The notes under the pieces were generated by a model. That model made no database searches, was not told the DNA's origin, and saw only the letters and a program-made list of their open reading frames with translations. A program made the position numbers and the translations under genes. Positions 23,743 to 30,923 of a stretch of 36,177 nucleotides of DNA are shown here, piece after piece. Source of the DNA: Planctomycetota bacterium (GTDB lineage: Bacteria; Planctomycetota; MHYJ01; JACQXL01; JACRIJ01); assembly GCA_016220095.1 (NCBI GenBank), contig JACRIJ010000030.1:1-36177 (forward strand), read 5' to 3'. Position 1 is the stretch's first letter, and each line of letters opens with the position of its first letter.

Positions 23743-24963
23743 ATGAATAAAAACGCCGCGCTAACCGCGCTCTTAATCCTTCTCCTCTCAGGCATGGCTC
23801 TTGCCGAAAATAACCCTGAAAAAGACATTGAAAAATACTATGACGACGAATTGTACACCAAAGAGCGTTTTGACAGCGCTGACAAGAACAAAGACGGAGA
23901 ACTTGACCTTGACGAGCTTGAACAGGAACAACGCTGGTACGAGGAATACCGCGACGGGGAACGTTTTGAAAGCGCGGATAACGACAATAACGGCGCTATC
24001 AGTTTTGACGAAGCTAAAACTCAGAAAAATAAAGAAATTGAAAACAGGATGAAAATAGAACAGGAAGCCCTTGAAGACCTCAGGGATAAATATCCCGATG
24101 CCGACTTCACCAACTGGGAATGGCTCAAGGAACATCCCGAGGTGGTTGAGGAAATACTCGCAAGCCTCCTGTGGCTTGAGGAGAATTACGATACCGCCGT
24201 AGTCATATGCAAAGACTGGGACTGGCTCCAAAACCATCCGGCCGCGGCCCTGGAATTGTACGCCAACCACACCTGGATAAACAGGCACCCCGAGGTAGTC
24301 AGAGACCTTTACACGCACCGCGAATGGATCGCCGCCAATCCCAATATCGCCGGCGAGGTGCTCGCCAACAGGACCTGGATAAATAACCACCCCGTTGTCG
24401 CAGATAAGATATACGCCAACCGCGATTGGATAAACAAAACCCCTGAAGTGGCAAAGGAATTTTACGCAAACCACGAATGGCTGAATAAACATCCCGAAGC
24501 GCTTGAAGCCGCGGTAAAAGACAAGAAATGGATGGAAAACAATCCGACCGCAACAAAGGAAATCTACGCCAACCGCAGATGGCTTAACGGCAAACCTGAA
24601 GTCGCGGCAAAACTCTATGGGGACAAGGATTGGCTAAAGAAAAATCCGGATGCGGCTAAAGAGGTCTTCGCTAATAAAGAATGGCTGAATAAAAATGAAG
24701 ACGCCGCTAAGGCGCTATATGGAGACCGCGAATGGCTGAACAATAACCGCGACGTAGCCCAAACCGCATACAGGAATAAAGAATTTCTTAATAAAAACAA
24801 GGATTTCGCCAAAGACGCCGAGGCGCACAAGAATTTTGTGGCCAAAAACCCGAATTCCACCAAAAAAGCCCTGAACAACAAACCCAAACAAACCCCGAAA
24901 CCCAAAGGCCAGAGAACGGCCAAGAAACACGCCGGAGGCGGAGGCGGGAAAAAGGGAAGGTAG
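23743..24963 (+). CDS. Secreted EF-hand protein with fifteen 17-residue Trp/Pro repeats
   Basis: 406 residues from ATG 23743 (GGAG at 23733-23736). Signal peptide cleaved after Ala21 ('SGMALA'). Two canonical EF-hand loops follow: D47-N49-D51-G52-D55-E58 and D79-D81-N83-G84-S87-E90, so calcium binding is likely. After a charged linker, residues 127-381 are exactly fifteen contiguous 17-residue repeats with no insertion or deletion. Consensus: W-[LI]-x-x-[HN]-P-[ED]-[VA]-[AV]-x-x-[LIV]-[YF]-A-N-x-[ED]; the last two have Phe for Trp. A basic, Gly/Lys-rich tail of 25 residues (382-406) ends the protein. The period suits one helix plus one Pro-capped turn per repeat, a solenoid. I know no named family for this repeat. 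Function unknown; a periplasmic or extracellular calcium-dependent scaffold is inference. Confidence 0.85.
   Translation: MNKNAALTALLILLLSGMALAENNPEKDIEKYYDDELYTKERFDSADKNKDGELDLDELEQEQRWYEEYRDGERFESADNDNNGAISFDEAKTQKNKEIENRMKIEQEALEDLRDKYPDADFTNWEWLKEHPEVVEEILASLLWLEENYDTAVVICKDWDWLQNHPAAALELYANHTWINRHPEVVRDLYTHREWIAANPNIAGEVLANRTWINNHPVVADKIYANRDWINKTPEVAKEFYANHEWLNKHPEALEAAVKDKKWMENNPTATKEIYANRRWLNGKPEVAAKLYGDKDWLKKNPDAAKEVFANKEWLNKNEDAAKALYGDREWLNNNRDVAQTAYRNKEFLNKNKDFAKDAEAHKNFVAKNPNSTKKALNNKPKQTPKPKGQRTAKKHAGGGGGKKGR
24121..24885 (+). repeat. Fifteen 51-bp in-frame repeat units (coding)
   Basis: The repeat region of the preceding gene. Each unit begins with a TGG (TTT in the last two) and has constant 51-bp length. 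Units differ considerably in DNA while keeping Trp, Pro and the YAN motif, suggesting old duplications under selection rather than recent slippage. Confidence 0.85.
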
Positions 24964-25428
24964 TACCAGTGGTCGGTGGTCGGTGAGCAGTAGCCAGCCG
25001 TGGTTTCGTCATCATTAGTATCTATTAGAGTCTCGTCAAATCCCTGTTCAATCGCAGGAGGAAGAATGAAAAACGAAGGAGGAAGGATGACGAAAGATTA
25101 TAAGCAATCGAATAAAAGGATGACAGATTGATAGTGTCAGGCAACTGCGATGTAGCTAAATGTTTTTCCTTCAACAAAAAACACTATTCTATTCATACAT
25201 CACAGCAAAAAAAAACCAAATTCAGCAATAATCAATCAAAGCGGTAGGACTTCAGTAGAGGGCACGTATAACACACACCCCCTTGCCCCCTCTTAATAGA
25301 GGGGGGATCATTCGTACGACACTTCCCCTCTATTAAGAGGGGATAGAGGGGTGTGTCGTCCGTGTTCAGCGTTATCTAAAAACCTGCAAAAACCCACATA
25401 GACTGAGGCGGTACCTTTTTTCAATCCT
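24964..25428. repeat. Intergenic word repeats and a 32-bp inverted repeat pair
   Basis: 24966-24990 has 'gtggtcggtggtcggtgag' words; 25064-25110 has the 'gaatgaaaaacgaaggaggaaggatgacgaaagat' words. 25273-25304 and 25325-25356 are 32-nt inverted arms with few mismatches around a 20-nt centre. 25130-25260 and 25360-25428 show nothing recognisable. Confidence 0.65.
25273..25356. repeat. 32-bp inverted-repeat element
   Basis: Arms begin ACACACCCC and end AATAGAGGGG; the right arm is the reverse complement with a small mismatch cluster. Each arm itself contains a CCCCTCTTAATAGAGGGG palindrome, so alternative foldings exist. No ORF inside. Confidence 0.75.
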
Positions 25429-25806
25429 TTACATTAGCCCCTTCAACTCATCCTCAAAAGACGACTTCAATTGAATTGCTTTCTGAAAATCAATCAAGGC
25501 ATCGGATTTTTTCCCCATTCTGTATAAGGCCAAGCCGCGATCATAATAGCCCTCTGCAAAACCTGTATTCATGCCCAGCGCCTTATTAAAATCTTCCAAA
25601 CCGCCTGGAATATCGTCATTCTCAAACTTAACAATTCCGCGATTTGAATAATGTGTAAATGAGTTCGGTTCCAATTGTATAGCTTTTGTAATATCATCGA
25701 TAGCTCCTGCCATATCGCCTTGCTTATATTTTGCAAAACCACGATTCGCATATACTTCAGGAATATCTGTTACTCCAAGCTGTAATGGCTTGTAACTCCT
25801 ATCATT
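25429..25806 (-). pseudogene. TPR-protein remnant lacking its 5' end
   Basis: An open frame of 125 codons on the minus strand with about three tetratricopeptide repeats ('EVYANRGFAKYKQGDMAGAI', 'THYSNRGIVKFENDD', 'EGYYDRGLALYRMGKKSDAL') and a normal stop. The first ATG (25713) is inside the first repeat, so a gene starting there would cut a TPR in half. Upstream of it the frame stays TPR-like for about 27 more codons, contains no ATG/GTG/TTG, and then runs into the 19-nt dispersed block at 25797-25815 and an in-frame stop. I read this as the 3' part of a TPR gene whose start was replaced by repeat DNA. Confidence 0.65.
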
Positions 25807-25916
25807 CTATCACCTATCGCCTCGTTTCAACGTCCTTTCCTTCTTCGTTTTCCCTTCTTCCTCCTTTCGTTAACGTCCGTCCTTCATTCTTCATTTTTCA
25901 TTATTCATTTTTCGTA
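25807..25916. repeat. Dispersed word repeat (minus orientation)
   Basis: Read on minus: 'gaagaatgaaggacggacg', 'gaaaggaggaagaaggg', 'gaaaacgaagaaggaaagg', then 'gataggtgatagaatgatagg'. It is the same word family as 11030-11092 and 25064-25110, running into the TPR remnant. Confidence 0.6.
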
Positions 25917-27035
25917 CTATCTCGCCCCTACCACATCATCTATTATCCTGAACGCCGCGTCCGGCTTGGAACATGCGAATGCCGCGGCCCTTAAGTTCCT
26001 CTGCCTTTCCCGATTATTCAGCACCTCGCGCAGTTTATATTCAAGGTTGTCAAGGTTCTTAGCCTTGAGGGCGGCTCCACGCTCCAGGAGGTAATCGCAA
26101 TTCCTCTCTTCCTGCCCCGGTATAGGCGCGAAAATTACCATCGCAAGCCCTTTGGTCAGGCATTCGCTTACGGTCAACCCGCCGCTTTTGGTCACTACGA
26201 TATCGGATGCGTCCATCAAATCCTGTATATTGTTCACGTAACCGAATACTTTTATCTGTTTGCCGGCGCGCTTTTTTGTCTTTTCAAGTTTCTTCCGCAA
26301 TTCCTCGTTCTTGCCGGCGACCACAAGCATTTGAAAATCCCCGGGGATGTTCATTAAGGTATCCACTGTCTTAGTCATATCACCGACGCCGAACCCGCCG
26401 CTCAGCACCAACACCGTGCGCATATCTGGATAAATATCAAGTTCCCTCGTGACCTCTCCGCGGTCGCGGCGTTCAAGGAAAACCGGCTGTATGGGTATGC
26501 CGGTAACTTTTATTTTTTCAAGCGCCACGCCTTTCTTATGCAGGTCCCATTTGGTTTCCTCAGAAGCGACATAATAGCATTTAACATCCTTATTCACCCA
26601 GAAGAAATGCGCGTCATAATCCGTAAGAACCACTGAAATCGGGCATTTGGGCTTCTTCCTGTCCCGCGCGGAAAGCAAAACGTTCGTCGGCAGAAAATGC
26701 GTGCAAATTATATGGTCCGGCTCGTAGCTCTCTACAAGAGCGGTAAGCTTTTTGGAATTCAAACGGTCAAAAATCTTCATCATTTTAGAAACTACTTTAG
26801 GGGTTTTCGTGTCGGAAAAACTGTAAAAATATCCCCACAATTCCGGCGTATGGCTGACGGACGCGAGATACGCCCTGTTATAAACCTTCTGAAAAAATCC
26901 GCCCATGTAATCAAGCGAATCGTGGCTGAGCACCTCAATGTGCGGATAAGCCGTCCTCGCCGCGGTAACAAGCGCCTCCGCGGCCCGCATGTGGCCCGCT
27001 CCGGCAGATGTTGAAAGAATCAACAGTTTTTTCAT
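25917..27035 (-). CDS. MGDG-synthase/UgtP-like diacylglycerol glycosyltransferase
   Basis: 372 residues of GT-B fold, GT28 type. The N-terminal 'LILSTSAGAGHMRAAEAL' and 'HDSLDYMGGFFQKVYNRAYL' segments are those of the monogalactosyldiacylglycerol synthase domain; the C-terminal half has the MurG-like nucleotide-sugar site ('VLVLSGGFGVGDMTK', 'DIVVTKSGGLTVSECLTKG', 'IPGQEERNCDYL'). Family enzymes add sugars from UDP-sugar to diacylglycerol at the inner membrane, giving glycolipids. Start 27035 has AGGAGA upstream. It is the second gene of a pair with a dipeptidase 24 nt upstream. The exact sugar and lipid acceptor cannot be read from sequence. Confidence 0.85.
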   Translation of the reverse strand: MKKLLILSTSAGAGHMRAAEALVTAARTAYPHIEVLSHDSLDYMGGFFQKVYNRAYLASVSHTPELWGYFYSFSDTKTPKVVSKMMKIFDRLNSKKLTALVESYEPDHIICTHFLPTNVLLSARDRKKPKCPISVVLTDYDAHFFWVNKDVKCYYVASEETKWDLHKKGVALEKIKVTGIPIQPVFLERRDRGEVTRELDIYPDMRTVLVLSGGFGVGDMTKTVDTLMNIPGDFQMLVVAGKNEELRKKLEKTKKRAGKQIKVFGYVNNIQDLMDASDIVVTKSGGLTVSECLTKGLAMVIFAPIPGQEERNCDYLLERGAALKAKNLDNLEYKLREVLNNRERQRNLRAAAFACSKPDAAFRIIDDVVGAR

Positions 27036-27059
27036 TATTATTTCTCCTAAAGGAATTTT

Positions 27060-28034
27060 CTATCCGATAACCGTCTTAAAGACCCTGAAAAAATTCATGC
27101 CGAGAATTTTTTTGATATCTTCATCCTTATAACCTGCTTTAATCAGCCGTTCCGTTATCTTCGGCAATTTGGAAACGTCTTCCAGCCCTTCCGGCGGCCT
27201 TGAAATGCCGTCAAAATCCGATCCCAGGCCGACGCAATCCGGGCCCGCAAGGGCCGTAATGTAATCAATATGCCTAAACACGTCTTCTATTGATGCCGAA
27301 CCTTCTTTGCGCAGGAATTCTGAATAGAAATTTATCCCCATGACGCCGCCCTTCTGCGCGAGGGCTTTTATCTGGTCGTCGTAAAGATTGCGCGGATGGC
27401 CGCACGCCGCGTGCGCATTTGAATGCGATGCAATAACCGGTTTTAACGACTTCTCAAGCACATCCCAAAAGCCGGCAGGATTCAGATGGGATACGTCTAT
27501 CAACATGCCAAGCCGGTTCATCTCCGAGACGGTTTCCATTCCAAATTTTGTAAGCCCTGCCTTAAGAAGTTCCTCATTCGTACCGTCCGCGATTTCATTC
27601 CGGTAATTCCACGTCAAACCCATGGCACGCACGCCAAGGCGATAAAAATTCCGAAGAATTCGCGCACTGCCCTCTAAGGCAAGCCCGTTTTCTATGCTCA
27701 TCAAAACTGCTGTCTTGTTTTCTTTTTTTGCGCGTGTAATGTCGCCTGCGGTTCTGACGAGAAGCAACCTGTCGGAATTCTTTTCAATAAGGCTTATTCC
27801 CGCGTCCGCCATTTCCATGACATGCCTGACCGGGCTTTGAACGTCATAGCGCGAACAGGTGCACATAGCCAATACCTGACACGTAACGCCACCTTCCACA
27901 GCGCGCGGCACATCCCAGTGACCTTTTTCGGCCTTCACGGACAGGTCCGCCGGATTTTCCCCGAAACACCTCGCAAGGGAATCCGCATGGCAGTCAATAA
28001 CAATACTGTTTTTATGCAATTCAAGATAATTCAT
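27060..28034 (-). CDS. Membrane dipeptidase (peptidase M19)
   Basis: 324 residues. The M19 zinc-site elements are visible: 'IVIDCHADSL' (His-x-Asp), 'MSIENGLAL' (Glu), 'MGLTWNYRNEIADG', 'LIDVSHLNPAGFWDVL' and 'PVIASHSNAHAACGHPRNLYDDQI', and 'CVGLGSDFDG' near the end. Family members cleave dipeptides, including D-amino-acid ones, with two zinc ions. No signal peptide is seen, so the protein is probably cytoplasmic despite the family name. AAAGGA precedes the ATG at 28034. It forms an operon with the glycosyltransferase. Confidence 0.92.
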   Translation of the reverse strand: MNYLELHKNSIVIDCHADSLARCFGENPADLSVKAEKGHWDVPRAVEGGVTCQVLAMCTCSRYDVQSPVRHVMEMADAGISLIEKNSDRLLLVRTAGDITRAKKENKTAVLMSIENGLALEGSARILRNFYRLGVRAMGLTWNYRNEIADGTNEELLKAGLTKFGMETVSEMNRLGMLIDVSHLNPAGFWDVLEKSLKPVIASHSNAHAACGHPRNLYDDQIKALAQKGGVMGINFYSEFLRKEGSASIEDVFRHIDYITALAGPDCVGLGSDFDGISRPPEGLEDVSKLPKITERLIKAGYKDEDIKKILGMNFFRVFKTVIG

Positions 28035-28231
28035 TATTGTCTAAATCCTTTACGACTATTTAACCGCTAAACGCGCCAAGTACGCTAAGACTATTATATA
28101 AGTAAACGTCTCGTCTTTGCGTTCTTTGCGGTTTATTCGTTCGTCGCACGGATCCCGGTTCCTGGCTATCGGATCCCGGATTTGATTGCCTTATACTATA
28201 GCAACTTGCCCTGACAAAGTCAACTTTTCCC
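28035..28231. repeat. Divergent intergenic stretch with palindromic word repeat
   Basis: 28062-28090 ('aaccgctaaacgcgccaag' and on) and 28113-28133 ('tctttgcgttctttgcggtt') are inverted arms around a 22-nt core, the same word family as the direct repeats at 6803-7025. The rest (28134-28231) shows only 'atcccgg' words. Confidence 0.65.
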
Positions 28232-28258
28232 TTGACAAAAAAGCCTTCGGATTATAAT
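28232..28258 (+). promoter_or_regulatory. Promoter of the lipoprotein gene
   Basis: TTGACA at 28232-28237 and TATAAT at 28253-28258, spacer 15 nt (or TAATAT at 28255 with 17). The leader to the ATG at 28310 would be about 45 nt and contains GAGG at 28297-28300. Confidence 0.65.
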
Positions 28259-28309
28259 ATAGTAAAAACCAGCGCGGACAGCTTAAAACCGCGCTCGAGG
28301 GCATTTATA

Positions 28310-28759
28310 ATGAAGTTTATACTATACACAACGCTGATTGCAGTTTTTTTGTCCGGCATTGCCGGATGCAGTTGCTGTTACGTCAAAGAAAACCAGCCGC
28401 CGCCTCCTGACACCGCAAAAGAGGCTGAAAAGGCATCCGTAAGGAAAATCTTTGACACTGCCATTGCCGCTATACGCACAGGAGATATGCTGTCTTTCTA
28501 CGGAACGTTGAGTTCCAAAACCAAGGCACTGCTGACTTACGAACAATTGGTAGCTGATTTCAACAAGGAAGGCGAATTATGGAAGGAAAATTTTGCCAAA
28601 TTCAAAATTGCCGGCACGGTCGGGCTGGAAAAAAATCCCGCAACAGGCGAATTCGCCGTTGCCACGATAAGAATATTATATCCAGACGGAAATTATGAAG
28701 ACATAAATTTTATCAATGAAAACGGCGAATGGAAATTCGATTACCATATACGAGATTAG
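28310..28759 (+). CDS. Small lipoprotein, DUF4878/NTF2-like
   Basis: 149 residues from ATG 28310, with leader 'KFILYTTLIAVFLSGIAGC' whose lipobox ends in the Cys. The mature part has a long helix ('KIFDTAIAAIRTGDMLSFYG'), a linker and three beta-like segments ('FAVATIRILYPDGNYEDINF', 'ENGEWKFDYHIRD'), the pattern of DUF4878/SnoaL-like cone folds found in many bacterial lipoproteins. Function is unknown. The longer in-frame TTG start at 28232 lies in the -35 box and is rejected. The sequence VKENQPPPPDTAKEA after the Cys is a flexible linker. Confidence 0.75.
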   Translation: MKFILYTTLIAVFLSGIAGCSCCYVKENQPPPPDTAKEAEKASVRKIFDTAIAAIRTGDMLSFYGTLSSKTKALLTYEQLVADFNKEGELWKENFAKFKIAGTVGLEKNPATGEFAVATIRILYPDGNYEDINFINENGEWKFDYHIRD

Positions 28760-28922
28760 GGCTTGATTTTTTAACTTCTGCATAAAAACCACGAAAGATA
28801 AACAAGCGTTTTTTTGGCCACGAGGGCACGAAGACACGAAGAACGTATATTTTTCCAGTAAATCTTCGTGACTTCACGCCTTCGTGGCAAAGATCGTCGT
28901 TGTTTTGGAAGGATATACCGAA
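28760..28922. repeat. Palindromic cacgaag/cttcgtg element before the PilZ gene
   Basis: 28817-28841 and 28864-28888 are inverted 25-nt arms with 21/25 matches around a 22-nt centre. Both arms consist of the words gccacga, gcacgaag, acacgaag. The right arm ends 35 nt before the PilZ ATG. Confidence 0.75.
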
Positions 28923-29321
28923 ATGAGTTATGAACTTCAAAAACTTGACCTGCCGAAAATCAATACGGGACTGATGCTACGCTTCAAATTCCTGAGCAAA
29001 ACCCTGAAGGACCCTGCATTTGAAGAAGTCTATGAAGGTTCCACAAACTACATGTCGGGCGAAGGCCTCCTGATGACATCCCAGCAAGCGCCTTTCCTGA
29101 AATGGATCAACCAGTTAATCAATCAGGAAATAATGCTGGGGATTAACATAATACTGCCCTCAGAGGAACAGCCGCTGAAGGCCCTGGGTAAATTCGCCTG
29201 GCTGGAAATAAACGAAGACAATCCGCCGAAAATGGCTGTAGGCCTGAAATTCAAACAATTAGCCCCGGCGGATAAGGAAAAAATATTCAAATTTACCATC
29301 AAATCGCAATTTAAAGCGTAA
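28923..29321 (+). CDS. PilZ domain protein
   Basis: 132 residues from ATG 28923 with GGAAGG at 28907-28912. A lead segment contains 'TGLMLRFKFL' and 'GSTNYMSGEGLLM', then beta strands 'IMLGINIILP' and 'KALGKFAWLEI' and the closing 'KMAVGLKFKQLAPADKEKIFK' helix-strand unit of PilZ domains. PilZ domains bind cyclic-di-GMP through an RxxxR and a D/NxSxxG motif; here the N-terminal Arg pair is not obvious and the second motif reads 'YMSGEG', so binding is uncertain. A GTG start at 28884 would translate the repeat arm and is rejected. The HD-type phosphodiesterase-like protein elsewhere in the window would be a plausible pathway partner (inference). Confidence 0.7.
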   Translation: MSYELQKLDLPKINTGLMLRFKFLSKTLKDPAFEEVYEGSTNYMSGEGLLMTSQQAPFLKWINQLINQEIMLGINIILPSEEQPLKALGKFAWLEINEDNPPKMAVGLKFKQLAPADKEKIFKFTIKSQFKA

Positions 29322-29331
29322 AGAGCGAAAA

Positions 29332-29407
29332 CGGGGTGTAGCGCAGCCTGGCTTAGCGCGTCTGCTTTGGGAGCAGAAGGCCCCGGGTTCGAATCCCGGC
29401 ACCCCGA
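29332..29407 (+). tRNA. trnP: tRNA-Pro (UGG)
   Basis: A full cloverleaf of 76 nt. Acceptor stem CGGGGTG/CACCCCG, D arm with GCGCAGCCTGGCTTAGCGC, anticodon stem TCTGC/GCAGA with loop TTTGGGA (anticodon TGG at 29368-29370), T arm CCGGG-TTCGAAT-CCCGG, discriminator A at 29407. CCA is not encoded. It begins 10 nt after the PilZ stop codon. Confidence 0.96.
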
Positions 29408-29471
29408 CTGACAGGATGTCAGGAATCCTATTGCTCACCTTTTAGTGTAATAAATAGCGCAGATTACGATT

Positions 29472-30380
29472 ATGAACAACTCTGTACCCAACTTCACCCA
29501 TCTCCGAATTGCCGACCGCGGGCTTCTGCATAAAATGCTGTGGAAATTCCAGCCTGTTACGTCCGAATTGACGTTTACCAACCTGTTCATCTGGCGTGAA
29601 CATTACGGAACCAGATGGGCGCAATACAAGGACTGGCTATTGTTCATCTGTGAGCCTGCGGATTCCGCGCCGTTTGCCTTGCCTCCGATAGGGCCTTCGC
29701 CGCGTTTGGAACCGGCTCTTGCCATACTGGATTGGCTGGCAAAGGAAAAAAAACTGCCTAATCCTTCAATAGAACGGGTTGACAAGGCGCTCGCGGATGA
29801 ATTGCAGGGCCAAAACCAACTGTCTATCGCGCCTGCAAGGGAGCATTTTGACTACGTTTACCTGACGCAGGAACTCATAAAGCTTGAAGGACGCAGATTC
29901 CACGCCAAGAAAAACCATGTAAATAAATTTACAAGCACGTATAAATTCATTTATGAACCACTACGCGAGGAACATGCGGAACAATGCCTTCAGATGATGA
30001 ACCAATGGTGCACGCTGAAAAAATGCAACGAAGACATGGGCCTGTCAGGCGAATGGGCGGCCATTAAAGAGGCACTTGAAAATTTTCAGGCGCTTGAAAT
30101 CCAGGGCGGCGTACTAAGGATAAACGGAAAGGTAGAGGCATTCTCTTTAGGCGAGATGTTAAATGAAAACACGGCCGTCATCCACATTGAAAAAGCCAAT
30201 CCCGATTTTGAAGGCATCTACGCGGCTATGAATCAACAGTTTTGCGAGCATGCGTGGAATGCTACATCGCATATAAACAGAGAACAGGATATGGGCATTC
30301 CGGGACTGCGCCAGGCAAAAATGTCTTATAATCCGGAACATTTTGAAGAAAAATTCAGGGGAACAACATTAAAATTATGA
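29472..30380 (+). CDS. DUF2156 (LPG-synthase-C / MprF-like) protein
   Basis: 302 residues, soluble. The opening 'LRIADRGLLHKMLWKFQPVTSELTFTN' (in part) and 'FIWREHYGTRWAQYKDWLLF' lead into the acyltransferase-like fold of DUF2156, seen in the C-terminal half of MprF-type lysyl-phosphatidylglycerol synthases; further marks are 'RFHAKKNHVNKFTSTYKF' and 'NEDMGLSGEWAAIKEAL' and 'GQ/IEKANPDFEGIYAAMNQQF'-type end segments with 'INREQDMGIPGLRQAKMSY'. Stand-alone cytoplasmic members are common and their acceptor is not known. No Shine-Dalgarno sequence is visible. The next gene follows 10 nt later. Confidence 0.83.
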   Translation: MNNSVPNFTHLRIADRGLLHKMLWKFQPVTSELTFTNLFIWREHYGTRWAQYKDWLLFICEPADSAPFALPPIGPSPRLEPALAILDWLAKEKKLPNPSIERVDKALADELQGQNQLSIAPAREHFDYVYLTQELIKLEGRRFHAKKNHVNKFTSTYKFIYEPLREEHAEQCLQMMNQWCTLKKCNEDMGLSGEWAAIKEALENFQALEIQGGVLRINGKVEAFSLGEMLNENTAVIHIEKANPDFEGIYAAMNQQFCEHAWNATSHINREQDMGIPGLRQAKMSYNPEHFEEKFRGTTLKL

Positions 30381-30390
30381 GGAAACTTAT

Positions 30391-30897
30391 ATGAAAAATC
30401 AGGTTGCAGTTGAAAATTACATGGAAGATGTAAAGGAGCGCCTTGAATCTGACGGTTTTAATTGCCATGAGGATATCGCTTATCAGGATTACATTCTAAG
30501 ATGTATGGCAAAAAGAACACGTTTCAAACTGACTAAATTCGGATATTCTGAAACCTTTTTTTGTTTCGCGGAAATATCTTCACCAACCGTAAAAAACCTG
30601 CGGAAATTTTCAAGCGACTGTTTTAACTATGCGAAGGAATTCCGAAGCATCCCCTTGCCATGTGGACTATTTGAATCAGTTTGGTGCTTTTCGGTTGCAA
30701 TTGTTAACGGCATAGAAATGCCGGCCTCACTCGCCCTCAAAAATGAAGCCCCGCCAAAACACTGGGCAGCAGCGGAAATTCCGGTAGTTTACGATTTAAG
30801 CTCCAATTCTCTTTGTTATTTTGAAAAAACACCTATTTGGGGCGCCGCATATTATTCCGGATTTAGAAAAATGATAACACTTTATCTCACACCTTAA
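30391..30897 (+). CDS. Uncharacterised 168-residue protein
   Basis: Not recognised. A well-formed gene: AGGAAA precedes the ATG, it lies 10 nt after the DUF2156 gene, and the product has alternating helical and hydrophobic-beta segments ('VENYMEDVKERLESDGF' helix, then 'ETFFCFAEI', 'ESVWCFSVAIV', 'AAEIPVVYDL', 'SLCYFEKTPIWGAAYYSGFR'). There are six cysteines, no signal peptide and no metal-ligand clusters. The helix-then-mixed-sheet order with a conserved-looking Trp/Gly-rich end is compatible with a small alpha/beta binding domain. Operonic placement with the DUF2156 gene is the one functional clue. Confidence 0.7.
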   Translation: MKNQVAVENYMEDVKERLESDGFNCHEDIAYQDYILRCMAKRTRFKLTKFGYSETFFCFAEISSPTVKNLRKFSSDCFNYAKEFRSIPLPCGLFESVWCFSVAIVNGIEMPASLALKNEAPPKHWAAAEIPVVYDLSSNSLCYFEKTPIWGAAYYSGFRKMITLYLTP

Positions 30898-30923
30898 TGA
30901 ATGTGGATTCTATATTACTGATG

